Below, in pieces: positions 17,312-27,100 of a stretch of DNA of 64,000 nt; positions within the stretch are counted from its first letter, which is position 1; each line of letters starts with the position of its first letter. The translations under genes were made by a program, and so were the position numbers. Under the pieces are notes generated by a model. It did no database searches, had not been told where the DNA came from, and saw nothing but the letters and a program-made list of their open reading frames with translations. This DNA comes from Vibrio ishigakensis (GTDB taxonomy: Bacteria > Pseudomonadota > Gammaproteobacteria > Enterobacterales > Vibrionaceae), in NCBI RefSeq assembly GCF_024347675.1, contig NZ_AP024882.1, forward strand, positions 1,612,001 through 1,676,000. The letters are read 5' to 3'.

Positions 17312-18910
17312 TTACGCGAACTGATTCATGGTGTTGTTCTCGCCAGAGGCTTTTAGTGCCTGCTCACCAGAGAAGTACTGCTTGTGGTCATCGCCAATGT
17401 TAGAGCCTGCCATATCTTGGTGTTTAACCGATGCCAACTCCTGACGGATCTCTTTACGCTGAACACCTTTCACATAAGCAAGCATTCCCATCTCACCGAA
17501 GTAGTCTTTGGCTAGGTTATCCGTAGACAGAGCTGCAGTATGATAGGTCGGTAGCGTGATTAGGTGGTGGAAGATACCTGCTTCTTTGGCTGCATCTTTC
17601 TGGAAGTTTTGGATCTTGGTATCCGCTTCACGAGCTAGCTCGGTTTCATCGTAGATGCTGCTCATTAGTTTGTCTCGCTCATAAGCCGACACGTCTTTAC
17701 CCTGCTCTGCCCAAGCATCAAATACCTGCTGACGGAAGCTTAGCGTCCAGTTAAACGATGGGCTGTTGTTGTAAACCAGTTTCGCATTTGGCACTACTTC
17801 GCGAATGCGGTTTACCATGCCTGCAATCTGCTGAACATGCGGTTTCTCTGTTTCTATCCAAAGAAGGTCTGCACCGTGTTGAAGGGAAGTAATGCAGTCT
17901 AGAACTACGCGATCTTCGCCCGTATTTGGTTTGAACTTAACAAGCCCATTAGGTAGGCGGGTTGGCTTGATATAGCGCTCACCCTGTTTCAGTACCATAT
18001 CACCACTGGTTAGCTCTTCTAGTGAAGTGATTTCTTCGCCATCGATAAAGGCATTGTACTGCTCTGCTAAATCACCAGATGTTTGAGATACAGGGATCTT
18101 CTGAGTTAGACCTGCGCCCAATGAATCGGTGCGCGCCACGATTACACCATCATCAACACCTAGCTCTAAGAAGGCGTAACGAACCGCGTTGATCTTAGCT
18201 AGGAAATCCTCATGAGGTACAGTTACCTTACCATCTTGGTGACCACACTGCTTGGCATCTGATACTTGGTTTTCAATTTGGATACAACAAGCACCTGCCT
18301 CAATCATCTTCTTCGCTAGTAGGTAAGTTGCTTCTTCATTACCAAAGCCCGCATCGATATCAGCAACAATCGGCACTATATGGGTTTCAAAGGTATCTAT
18401 CTGTTTTTGTACCGCTTGGGCTGTGATTTCGTCACCCTCTTTACGTGCGTTATCTAGATCTTTATAAAGGTGGTTCAACTCACGGGCATCCGCTTGCTTC
18501 AAGAATGTGTATAGCTCTTCAATCAGTTTTGGTACCGCTGTTTTCTCATGCATTGACTGATCAGGAAGTGGACCTAGCTCTGAGCGCATCGCCGCTACCA
18601 TCCAACCAGAAAGGTACAGGTATCGGCTCTGTGTGGTACCAAAGTGTTTCTTAATAGAGATCATCTTCTGCTGACCTACAAAGCCGTGCCAGCAGCCTAG
18701 TGATTGGGTATAGTTCTCACTGCTCTCATCATAAGCCTCCATATCACGACGCATGATCTTTGCTGTGTATTTCGCAATATCTAGACCGGTTCTAAAGCGG
18801 TTTTGCAGTTGCATTCGAGCAACGAATTCAGGGTTAATGGCTTTCCAGGTTTCACCTTGAGCTGATGTAGTGCTTGTCGCCGTTTCCAACATAGTTCTGT
18901 AGTTATTCAT
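17312..18910 (-). CDS. aceA: Isocitrate lyase
   Basis: Cleaves isocitrate to succinate and glyoxylate, first step of the glyoxylate shunt, in the cytoplasm. At 532 residues it is the long Pseudomonas-type isocitrate lyase and not the shorter enterobacterial one. The active-site loop is KQCGHQDGKV near residue 217, with the catalytic cysteine; VADIDAGFGN near 178 supplies metal ligands, and ARTDSLGAG and YNNSPSFNW are also conserved. It follows glcB by 20 bases on the same strand and ends in a strong terminator, so the two shunt enzymes form one operon. Confidence 0.96.
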   Translation of the reverse strand: MNNYRTMLETATSTTSAQGETWKAINPEFVARMQLQNRFRTGLDIAKYTAKIMRRDMEAYDESSENYTQSLGCWHGFVGQQKMISIKKHFGTTQSRYLYLSGWMVAAMRSELGPLPDQSMHEKTAVPKLIEELYTFLKQADARELNHLYKDLDNARKEGDEITAQAVQKQIDTFETHIVPIVADIDAGFGNEEATYLLAKKMIEAGACCIQIENQVSDAKQCGHQDGKVTVPHEDFLAKINAVRYAFLELGVDDGVIVARTDSLGAGLTQKIPVSQTSGDLAEQYNAFIDGEEITSLEELTSGDMVLKQGERYIKPTRLPNGLVKFKPNTGEDRVVLDCITSLQHGADLLWIETEKPHVQQIAGMVNRIREVVPNAKLVYNNSPSFNWTLSFRQQVFDAWAEQGKDVSAYERDKLMSSIYDETELAREADTKIQNFQKDAAKEAGIFHHLITLPTYHTAALSTDNLAKDYFGEMGMLAYVKGVQRKEIRQELASVKHQDMAGSNIGDDHKQYFSGEQALKASGENNTMNQFA

Positions 18911-18930
18911 AACAATTCCCTCTCCTAGAA

Positions 18931-21093
18931 TTAGTGCTGTTTTGCGTTGATGCGATATTGGTGTAGTAGTGGTTCGGTGTAACCATTTGGCTGTTCCGTC
19001 CCTTCAAAAATCAGTGCCCTTGCGGCTTGAAATGCTGTGCTTGAATCTGTATCCGGCGTCATATCTTTGTAACCAGCCGTGGAGCTGTTTTGCTGGTCTA
19101 CAATCTCGGCCATCTCGGTTAAGCAAGACTCTACCTGCTCTTGGCTACACACGCCGTGCATAAGCCAGTTGGCGATGTGTTGGCTGGAGATCCTTAGTGT
19201 TGCCCTATCCTCCATCAAACCTACTTGGTTGATATCAGGCACTTTTGAACAGCCGATACCCATCTCAACCCAGCGAGACACATAGCCTAAGATCCCTTGA
19301 ACGTTGTTTCTGATCTCGTTCTCGATCTCTTCTTCAGTAAGCTCTCGCTCCTGGGAAAGCAGTGGGATGGTCAACATACCTTTGCGATAGTTGCCGCTTT
19401 CTATCTGCTGTTGCTGTTCAAACACGTTTAGCTGTAGGTAGTGAAGTGAATGCAGCGTGGCTGCGGTTGGAGATGGTACCCAGGCTGTAGTAGCACCGGC
19501 TTCCAGATGAGCCATTTTTTGTTCCATCATAGCGGCCATCTCATCCGGCATTGCCCACATTCCTTTACCGATCTGAGCCTTGCCAGAAAGGCCACAATTT
19601 AGGCCAACACTTACGTTGTTTTTCTCATATGCATCAATCCAGCGCTGATGCTTAAGCTCAGGTTTTGGCATAAAGGCACCCGCTTGCATGCTGGTGTGGA
19701 TCTCATCGCCAGTGCGGTCAAGAAAACCCGTATTGATAAAGAACACACGCTGTTTAGCCTGACGAATACACTCTTTTAGGTTAAGAGAAGTACGACGCTC
19801 CTCATCCATGATGCCGATCTTGATGGTGTTTTGTTCAAGACCCAGCATCTGCTCAACTCGGGTAAACACATCACAAGCAAAGGCAACTTCCTCAGGGCCA
19901 TGCATCTTAGGTTTAACGATGTAGATTGAACCTTCTCTCGAGTTACGAGTGCGGCAAGCACTTGGGTTCTTAAACTCAATGGAAGCGATCAATGCGGTTA
20001 CTACTGCATCTATTAGGCCCTCGGGCGCCATCTCACCGTTTGCCATGGTTACTAGGTCGCTGCTCATCAGGTGACCTACATTGCGGATAAGAAGTAGAGA
20101 GCGACCGTGCAAGTTATAGTCTTCACCGCGGCGACCATCGTATGTGCGATCCCCTTCTAAGCGGCGGATATGGTGAACACCACCCTTTTCGAAGTTTGCA
20201 CTTAGTGACCCTGTCACTAGCCCTAGCCAGTTTCGGTAAGCATCTACCTTGTCTTCGGCATCAACAGCGGCAATAGAGTCTTCCAAATCCATAATGGTTG
20301 AAGCGGCTGACTCAACTTGGATATCGTCGATATGTGATAGATCAGATTTACCTATCTTGCCTTGGCGATTGATGATGAGCTCTACATGCAAGCCATTGTG
20401 TTTAAGCACAATCGAGGTTGGCTCACGTTCAGGGTCGCTACAGGCAACGTATTGGCATGGGTTCTTAAGACCAGTCGATGAACCGTCCGGGAAATAAGCT
20501 AGAAGGTTTTCAAAATAAACTGTGTAGCTTTCTACGTCGTGGTGAGAACCCTCATCTAGTGGGAATATCTCATCTAACATGGTTTTTGCGAATTCAATTA
20601 CACGCTTACCTCGAGCAGGATTGTATTTCTTACCCGCCTGCATGCCGTGTGTGCTTGGGATTACATCACTTCCATAAAGAGCATCGTAAAGACTTCCCCA
20701 TCTTGCGTTAGCAGCGTTTAGCGCAAAACGTGCATTCTTGATTGGTACAACTAATTGAGGCGCAGCCATCGAAGTTATCTCTTGGTCTAGGTTCTGCGTC
20801 TCAATAGTGAAATCTTCACCTTCAGGAAGTAGATAACCGATATCGGTCAGAAACTCTTGGTACTGCTGAGTGGTAAATGAACGATGGGTTTTGTGGAACT
20901 CGTCGATCTGGCTCTGTAGGTAATCACGCTTTGACAAAAGCTCCTGATTACGCGGGGCAAACTCTGCAAGCAAGTCTGTGAAATCGCGCCAAAAGGCGTC
21001 GACATCAAGATTGACCAGAGGGAGCACTTCGGTATTTAGGAACTGGGACAAGTGTTGGTGAATTTGGCATTCTTTTGTAAGCGGTAAATTCAT
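18931..21093 (-). CDS. glcB: Malate synthase G
   Basis: Condenses glyoxylate with acetyl-CoA to malate, the second glyoxylate-shunt step. The 720-residue length and order of blocks are those of the monomeric G isoform: ANARWGSLYDALYGSD near residue 130, IMDLEDSIAAVDAEDK near 272, the catalytic-base region KIGIMDEERRTSLNL near 425 and FINTGFLDRTGDEIHTSM near 450. Start ATG follows CAGAGGAAACAGG. The gene is divergent from a ScfR/RamB-like regulator with about 140 bases between, which holds repeated operator-like sequences. Confidence 0.96.
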   Translation of the reverse strand: MNLPLTKECQIHQHLSQFLNTEVLPLVNLDVDAFWRDFTDLLAEFAPRNQELLSKRDYLQSQIDEFHKTHRSFTTQQYQEFLTDIGYLLPEGEDFTIETQNLDQEITSMAAPQLVVPIKNARFALNAANARWGSLYDALYGSDVIPSTHGMQAGKKYNPARGKRVIEFAKTMLDEIFPLDEGSHHDVESYTVYFENLLAYFPDGSSTGLKNPCQYVACSDPEREPTSIVLKHNGLHVELIINRQGKIGKSDLSHIDDIQVESAASTIMDLEDSIAAVDAEDKVDAYRNWLGLVTGSLSANFEKGGVHHIRRLEGDRTYDGRRGEDYNLHGRSLLLIRNVGHLMSSDLVTMANGEMAPEGLIDAVVTALIASIEFKNPSACRTRNSREGSIYIVKPKMHGPEEVAFACDVFTRVEQMLGLEQNTIKIGIMDEERRTSLNLKECIRQAKQRVFFINTGFLDRTGDEIHTSMQAGAFMPKPELKHQRWIDAYEKNNVSVGLNCGLSGKAQIGKGMWAMPDEMAAMMEQKMAHLEAGATTAWVPSPTAATLHSLHYLQLNVFEQQQQIESGNYRKGMLTIPLLSQERELTEEEIENEIRNNVQGILGYVSRWVEMGIGCSKVPDINQVGLMEDRATLRISSQHIANWLMHGVCSQEQVESCLTEMAEIVDQQNSSTAGYKDMTPDTDSSTAFQAARALIFEGTEQPNGYTEPLLHQYRINAKQH

Positions 21094-21192
21094 AGCCTGT
21101 TTCCTCTGGTTGATATAAGTGCTGAGATGGTCACTTCACAAATCTGGTTAATTCCTGATTGGTACAATTTCACTTTAACGAATTATTTACTA

Positions 21193-21227
21193 AAATTTCA
21201 CAAATAAAATTTCACAATGTAAATTTT
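21193..21227. promoter_or_regulatory. Repeated operator-like sites between glcB and its regulator
   Basis: The element AAATTTCACAA occurs twice in a row (21193 and 21207). The second copy is part of a palindrome with arms AAAATTT (21206-21212) and AAATTTT (21221-21227). A related TTCACAAAT lies at 21134. The block ends just before the regulator's ATG, so binding could repress the regulator and control glcB-aceA. Assignment to the ScfR-like protein is inference from position. Confidence 0.5.
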
Positions 21228-21233
21228 ACAAAT

Positions 21234-22787
21234 ATGAAGAGTAAAACCAGCCTATTTAGACAGTCTCATTTTCTTGGTACCAAGGTGCGTAATCTACGCA
21301 AGCGAAACCACCTGACCTTGGAAGATTTATCCGCTCGCTGCATCAAGCTAAACCCAGAGTCCGCGCCGTCTGTGTCGTACCTTTCGATGATTGAAAGAGG
21401 CAAGCGCGTACCCAGTGAAGACATGCTCGAGGTGATAGCTGATGTGTTCCAAAAACCCCTGAATTGGTTCTTAGATGACACTAACGATCAGAGTGAAATT
21501 GTTCCTGAGAAATCAGGCAAAGGTGGTGTAAAAGGGATGGCTCTGGAACCTAGCTTTCTCTTTTCTAACGATATTTTGCAGATTGCGATTCCAGAAATGC
21601 TGGCACAAACCGGCACCACAGGGCGTCAGTTTGCACACCTTTTGATCCGTGCTCACCAAGAGCACAATCAAAACCATTTCCCCGATCTCGAGCGCGCGGC
21701 AGAAGAAATAGGCAATAAACGCATGCCTCTCTCTGTTGATGACCTGCTGGAAATCTGTAAGGAGCTTGGGCTCAAAGTAAAGTGGTTTACTGAAAAGCCC
21801 GAAGATGTAGATGGTGACTTTGGGGAGGCTCGACACAGAGTGGTTCGTTCCTATTTTGAAGCCCCTAACCTGATACATGTCAATCGCATCCTCAAAGGCG
21901 ATAACGTGCGACTCAAATATGATCTGGCGGTCAATATTGGACACATGGTACTGCATCAAGGAGACGGCGAAAAAAGCAAGCTGATTGCAGATAGTAAGCC
22001 AAGCTATGGTCTCAGAGATGAAACCCAAACTAATAACTCTGTTGAGCTGGATTCAACCAAGATCCTACATGCATGGCGCGACTTTGAGTGTTCCTTTTTC
22101 GCCGGTGCCTTACTCTGCCCTAAAGTGCCATTTCGACAGCTTCTCGACCGACATGGTTATGACATCTCAGTATGTAAGCTGGCCGGAGTTTCAGAGTCCA
22201 TTGCCATGCGTCGCATGACGGCAGTTTCACCCTACCCGCACTGGCACTATTTTGATGCCTATCACCCAGGCATACTCAAGGCGGTATATCGAGGTAACGG
22301 CATTCCGCTGCCTTGGGGCAACATGAAGATGGTGGAAGACCCTTGTCAGCACTGGGCCGTATTTAGAATGGCTAACAAAGACAAAGACTTTAATGAGAGC
22401 GTGGCGCAGATATCAATCCTGATGCAAAACGATGTGCCGCATATCTACTGCTGTGAATCGGTAAAGGTAAAAGATTTTGCCGGAAACGCTCATGTTCTAT
22501 GTAGTGGTCTCGACCTTAATCCAGCCATACAAGCGCAAGGCTTTGATGCCGTCGAGATAGCGAATCAACTTAAGCAGTCGTGCATTGAAAATGGCGGTAC
22601 TGGACCGATACCAAAAGACATTAAGAATCTTCTTTTGACCGTGGGTCGAATTCTGAATATCAACTGGATAGAGAGAGGAATGGATAACCGAGCTCGGCTG
22701 ATCTGCTCACGAGGCTCTGTCTGTCCTAGACAACCGCAGTGCGAGCGAGTTAAGAAAGAGAAGGTAATAAAAGTAGCGGAGCTATAG
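21234..22787 (+). CDS. ScfR/RamB-like XRE-family regulator of acetate/short-chain acyl metabolism
   Basis: Transcription factor of 517 residues. An N-terminal XRE helix-turn-helix (residues about 10-75: LGTKVRNLRKRNHLTLEDLSARC, then SYLSMIERGKRVPS) is followed by a central IrrE/DUF955-like region (residues 190-340, with GHMVLHQGD) and a C-terminal DUF2083-like domain containing several cysteines (LICSRGSVCPRQPQC near the end) that may bind a metal. This architecture is that of RamB/ScfR regulators that control glyoxylate and methylcitrate genes according to acyl-CoA. ATG 21234 is preferred to the TTG at 21159, which lies within the operator region. It is divergent from glcB-aceA. Confidence 0.82.
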   Translation: MKSKTSLFRQSHFLGTKVRNLRKRNHLTLEDLSARCIKLNPESAPSVSYLSMIERGKRVPSEDMLEVIADVFQKPLNWFLDDTNDQSEIVPEKSGKGGVKGMALEPSFLFSNDILQIAIPEMLAQTGTTGRQFAHLLIRAHQEHNQNHFPDLERAAEEIGNKRMPLSVDDLLEICKELGLKVKWFTEKPEDVDGDFGEARHRVVRSYFEAPNLIHVNRILKGDNVRLKYDLAVNIGHMVLHQGDGEKSKLIADSKPSYGLRDETQTNNSVELDSTKILHAWRDFECSFFAGALLCPKVPFRQLLDRHGYDISVCKLAGVSESIAMRRMTAVSPYPHWHYFDAYHPGILKAVYRGNGIPLPWGNMKMVEDPCQHWAVFRMANKDKDFNESVAQISILMQNDVPHIYCCESVKVKDFAGNAHVLCSGLDLNPAIQAQGFDAVEIANQLKQSCIENGGTGPIPKDIKNLLLTVGRILNINWIERGMDNRARLICSRGSVCPRQPQCERVKKEKVIKVAEL

Positions 22788-22805
22788 GGTTACCTATAGC
22801 TCCGC
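22776..22805 (+). terminator. Terminator overlapping the ScfR-like stop codon
   Basis: A perfect 12-bp stem (GCGGAGCTATAG / CTATAGCTCCGC, six-base loop) followed by ATTATTTTTCTTT. The TAG stop codon lies inside the 5' arm, so translation termination and the hairpin overlap. It separates the regulator from convergent zur. Confidence 0.85.
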
Positions 22806-22810
22806 ACTAA

Positions 22811-23284
22811 TTATTTTTCTTTGTCTCTGCACTCTTCACAGAGACAGTTTACTTCTAGCTGATCACTGGCAAACACAAAGCCTGCATCGGTCACATTGCG
22901 TTTTAGCTCGTTGACTAAATCAGCATTGATGCTGACCTCTTTCACCTTAAAGCAGCTAGAACAGATCAAGAACTGAGCCGTGTCATGACTGTGACAGCAA
23001 GTGATGTGCATGCAAGAGATGTACTTGTTTGCAATCTGCAGCCTGTGTACTAAATCTTGCTCTTGCAAGAAGTCTAAGATTCGATATACCGACATAGCCG
23101 ACATGTTCTCACCATACTGCTCCTTATACAGGTCAGCGACCTCATAAGCGGAAAGCGCCTTGTCTGAACTTGTCATGCACAACAGGATCTTCTTGCGCTT
23201 GTCAGTCAGTTGGCCACCGTTTTGTTTCACCTTTGCAGTGGCATGCTCAAGGATAGTTTCTGGCGTAGTTTGCGGTTCTTGCAT
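22811..23284 (-). CDS. zur: Fur-family zinc uptake regulator Zur
   Basis: Zinc-sensing repressor of 157 residues. An N-terminal winged helix (GGQLTDKRKKILLCMTSSDKALSAYEVADL, residues 23-52, then SAMSVYRILDFLQEQDLVHRL) is followed by a metal-binding dimerisation domain with histidines (CCHSHDTAQFL near 95) and the two structural zinc Cys-x2-Cys pairs, CSSC near 108 and CLCEEC near 150. These residues and the length match Zur more than Fur or PerR. It lies about 130 bases downstream of the ExbD-like gene on the same strand. It may control that cluster, given the Zur-like site at 29982. Confidence 0.85.
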   Translation of the reverse strand: MQEPQTTPETILEHATAKVKQNGGQLTDKRKKILLCMTSSDKALSAYEVADLYKEQYGENMSAMSVYRILDFLQEQDLVHRLQIANKYISCMHITCCHSHDTAQFLICSSCFKVKEVSINADLVNELKRNVTDAGFVFASDQLEVNCLCEECRDKEK

Positions 23285-23412
23285 AGTGGTTTCGAATCAA
23301 CTTCTTTTACAAAAATACGGTGGCTAGTGTACTAGAAATCCTAGGATTTTTCCTGTTCTTTCGTGCTACACATCAAGTTACTGATTAAATAACTTCTTTT
23401 ATATTCAAGAGG

Positions 23413-23718
23413 CTACTTATCTTTAGCCGGAACATAGACCAATCGTCCATCATCCAGCATATAGGTTTGCCCCGCGATGCGTCCTGTCCCTTCGCCGATT
23501 TCATCGGATGTTTCATAACGGGTCATGGTTTCTCCGTCTTTTACCGTGATACGCATGTTCTCTTTGCCTGGGTTTTCAATCAGTACCGAGTCCTCAGGGA
23601 TCTGCTTACCAGTGACATTCAATATCATCAAAAAGGCCATCACGACTGCAAATAGATCCACTAGGCTCACTACAGAAAGGATAGGATCGTCCAGCTCATC
23701 AGACTCTAGGAATCTCAT
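23413..23718 (-). CDS. DUF2149 protein, ExbD/TolR-like partner of the adjacent channel
   Basis: Small membrane protein of 101 residues. A charged N-terminus is followed by a single helix, DPILSVVSLVDLFAVVMAFLMIL (residues about 12-34), with an aspartate at residue 21 inside it, then a soluble domain of about 65 residues. This layout, including the buried aspartate, is that of ExbD, TolR and MotB, which carry the protonatable residue of a proton-driven motor. I recognise the DUF2149 family; the ExbD-like role is inference. The ATG at 23718 overlaps the stop of the ExbB-like gene (TGATG), so the two are coupled. Confidence 0.75.
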   Translation of the reverse strand: MRFLESDELDDPILSVVSLVDLFAVVMAFLMILNVTGKQIPEDSVLIENPGKENMRITVKDGETMTRYETSDEIGEGTGRIAGQTYMLDDGRLVYVPAKDK

Positions 23719-24194
23719 CAACCCTTCTCCTTTACTTCAATAGCGCACAGGTCCTCTAACATCCAGCGGCGACGCACCGTCATGATACTAAAGGTAATAC
23801 TCGCCGCGATCAGTGCCAAGATAGAGGCAGAAAAGGCTACGATCATCTCTTGTGCCACCTTGTCGATCTCCCCTTCGCCCATAGCCACAAGTGCTGGGCC
23901 GATAGCGATCATGGTCGTAACCAAACCAAGCATAGGGCCTGAGCGACTGATAAGTCTTAGTGGCTCTAATTGCTTGATGATCCAAAGCTCTAACTGATCG
24001 CTCTCATAGACATTTCGACGCTCGGCATAGCGATGCAGTACAGGTACATGACTCTCTGTTTGTCTTTGTACCAACTCCATAATGAAGCGGCCCAGGGCAT
24101 ACAGGGAGTAAACGACTAAGATAACCACCAGCACCATGATAGGTTGCATAAATAGGGTGGCAAATTGATAAACTAGGGTTTCTATCTGATTCAT
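23718..24194 (-). CDS. MotA/TolQ/ExbB-family proton channel protein
   Basis: Inner-membrane protein of 158 residues. The first helix (VLVVILVVYSLYALGRFIMEL, residues about 20-42) is followed by a cytoplasmic loop and two helices starting at GLVTTMIAIGPALVAMG (near residue 95) and MIVAFSASILALIAASITF (near 123), the core of the MotA/TolQ/ExbB family. It is shorter than typical ExbB. Together with the DUF2149 protein it could convert proton flow into mechanical work on the adjacent CobN-like chelatase or the TonB receptor. It starts four bases after the chelatase stop. Confidence 0.85.
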   Translation of the reverse strand: MNQIETLVYQFATLFMQPIMVLVVILVVYSLYALGRFIMELVQRQTESHVPVLHRYAERRNVYESDQLELWIIKQLEPLRLISRSGPMLGLVTTMIAIGPALVAMGEGEIDKVAQEMIVAFSASILALIAASITFSIMTVRRRWMLEDLCAIEVKEKG

Positions 24195-24198
24195 ATTT

Positions 24199-27100
24199 CT
24201 ATACTTTTCGATAAATTAGGTGCTGTTTTAATGCACCAAAACTAATAGTGAGTAATACAAAGGCGATAAGCATAAACATCTGCTTATCCTGCAAAGATGG
24301 GGGTTCAAAGGCGGGGATCTCTTTCATTACCTGCCCTGAAATCATAGGTGAGCTCGAAGCCTGTCCGGCATCGCCACTTAGGCCAAATCCAATAGCTGCT
24401 TGGTCTATGAACTCTTGAGTTACCGCATGGGTTTGGTGGTATTCCACCATAGCTTCTAGCTCTTGATGACGCTCAATAAGAGACTTCATCCTTTCTTCAT
24501 CGGCTTGCCAATGTCCCTTTCTCACAGCCTCTAGCATCCGTTCTATGATCTGCATCTGCGCGGCAGGCTGATGCCTTTCAAACCATTCATTGATGTCGAG
24601 ATTGTGCTTATCATCGATATACACCTCACTGAGGCTTTCCCATTGATGATCGCTAACCGTTTCTGGTGCGGTTACCTGCCAACCAAACAGGTTATTAGTG
24701 ATATCCAACATATTAAGCGCCCCGGCATACCCCTCCCCTTGCATGGCTTTGATCCAAGTAGGATTGAGATATCTAGAATTGAGCTCTTCAGAGATAAACT
24801 TGCCTGCGGTTACGGTGCGCCCTTCACTCTGCCTAAGGTCATTCACATAAAGAGACGGGTCCTTACCACTGGCATTGCGAACCGCTGAAGCCAATCCACC
24901 AAGATACTCAAACGGATGATCTGTTGAGAGCAGGCCATGCAGACGACTGGTTCTGGTCATCACAGCCGCATCCACTTTACTGAGTTGAGATTCTAACAGA
25001 TTGGTATCGCCCAGTTTCTCACCCCAAACCTGAGTGCCATAGGCGTACTGAAGCCTAGTAGTAAATTGCTCACCTAGGGCATCATCTCCCTCCCAATCTT
25101 GAGATTGTATGGCCAGATCGTTAACACCACTTCCGTAGTCACCAGGCTCGTTACTAAAGATTCGCAGCGCGGATAGCATAGAGGCTTGTTCATTGTCATA
25201 GCCAAGCTCCCTTAACTGCTCACTCAGCGCCTTGCTATTTTCAGCGATAGTGTTGCCATCATCGAGGCTAGACAGCTCTTCAATAGCGGCGCTTAGCTTC
25301 AACATAAAGCTATCAAACTGATCGCGATACACTGAGGTCGCTTGGATAACAACATCGATCCTTGGTCTGCCAAGTTCCTGCTGAGGAATGATGTTAAGCC
25401 TTACTAGATTTCCGCCTCGGTCCCAAACCGGCTCAAGTCCGAGTGCTCGCAGAACTTGTGCTTCCAGCATGCCGAAGTGTCTCTGTGTCTCCCCGGCCCA
25501 CAATGAAAATGCTATCTTTTCTGGGTAATGCCCATTCTCTTTTAGATGCGCATCAAGCAGGTTTTGCAGTTCTTTCTCAGCCGCTGTATAGGCTTGCTTG
25601 CTCGGCACCTTGGCGGGATCAAAACCGAATAGGTTTGTGCCACTAGTCGTAGACGGATTTCTAAGAGGATCACCGCCACTGCCCGCTTCGATAAAGCCAC
25701 CGTTTAGTCCAGAGATTAGCGCTTGCATCTCACCACTGTTTGCTAGCTTCTGGTATGCCGCTAAAGATTGTTCGGCAAAAGGCATCAATTCTGGATTGGT
25801 TTCCTTGTTACCCTCAATCACACCCTCAAGCCACTGCATTGGGGCAGTCTGCTCTAGAAGCTCAAAGTCTCCTTCAAAACGCTTCCAATATGCTTTTGGA
25901 TCGCTCTCAAACTTCGCTATCAGTTCGTCACCTTGCTGTTGCAACACGGTATACAGAAGCTCACTGTGAGTTTTGGGCTGACCAAATACGTGCAGCCCCA
26001 AAGGCACAGACGAAGAAGCCAAGCGATCGATATGCTCTTCAAGTTCCACCACAACAGAATCAAAGTGGTTGTCTAGATCATCCATAGACAGACCTAAGTC
26101 TTGGATAACGTTTAGCTCATTCATCTTTTTAATCAGCGAAGCCTTGAGTTCATCACGTACTGAACCCGGCAGTGCGTTTTGGTAGTCACCGAGCAGGCCA
26201 TTGAGTTCAACGTACTCACCATAGAGGCCAGCAGGACCAAAGGTAGGTGTTTGGTGGCTAATAATGGTCGCTCGCCCGCGACGTTTAGCCTGTATCGCCT
26301 CGGCAATATTGTCTTGAATATAAGGATAAAGAACCGGCATATCACCTAGGGTCAGAAACGGAAAGTCATCCTTAGATAGACCTCTAGCCTTGCCGGGCGT
26401 CCACTCTTGAGAACCGTGTGTACCCAGATGCACTAATGCATCTAAATCACCCTTGTTATTCTCTCTTTGTAGCCAAAGATAAGCAGCCAGATAGAGGTGA
26501 CTAGGTGGTTCTATAGTAGAATGTATCGCATGCCCAACCTTGCCAGAGCGCGGAGGTTGTGGAAGTAGCCACAGGTTACCGCGTTTAAGTAGAGGGAACA
26601 CAAACGCTGGTTGACCATCGATATCCACTAAACCGTCATACTTCATCGGATGACCCCACCAATCGTCGATAAACTGACGTGTCTCGCGAGGCAAGTTTCG
26701 ATACCAAATGAAGTAGCTTCTTAAAGGAAGTGCGACCGCATAGCCCTCGTCATAAAGCGCTTTTAATTGCTCTGGCTGGTAGTAACCCGAGAGCAACTTT
26801 TTAGCATCAGCGATCATCTGCTGTTCTGAAAACTCAGGAACAGAGTACCCCTCTTCAGATAAGCCCTGACCTATGCTTTGAAGACTAAGCGGAATATTCA
26901 GATTTGACGCTGAAATGTTCTCCGCTCCCGCCGGTGCATTCCAAAACATTACCGCTACCGATTTGTCCGCGTTGTCTTTAGTTTGCAGTTGATGATAGGC
27001 ATGAGCACGACCGAACAGCAGATCCAACTGTTCAGGAATAAAGACCTTTTCACCCTCAAGCTCGGCAGAAATAACCAGCGGGTCGGTTAGACCCCAAGTC

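Noticed and set aside
25443..26345. Genes antisense to the CobN-like coding region
   Set aside because: Several open frames on either strand lie wholly inside the chelatase gene, lack ribosome sites and have no recognisable domain; the chelatase reading is certain.
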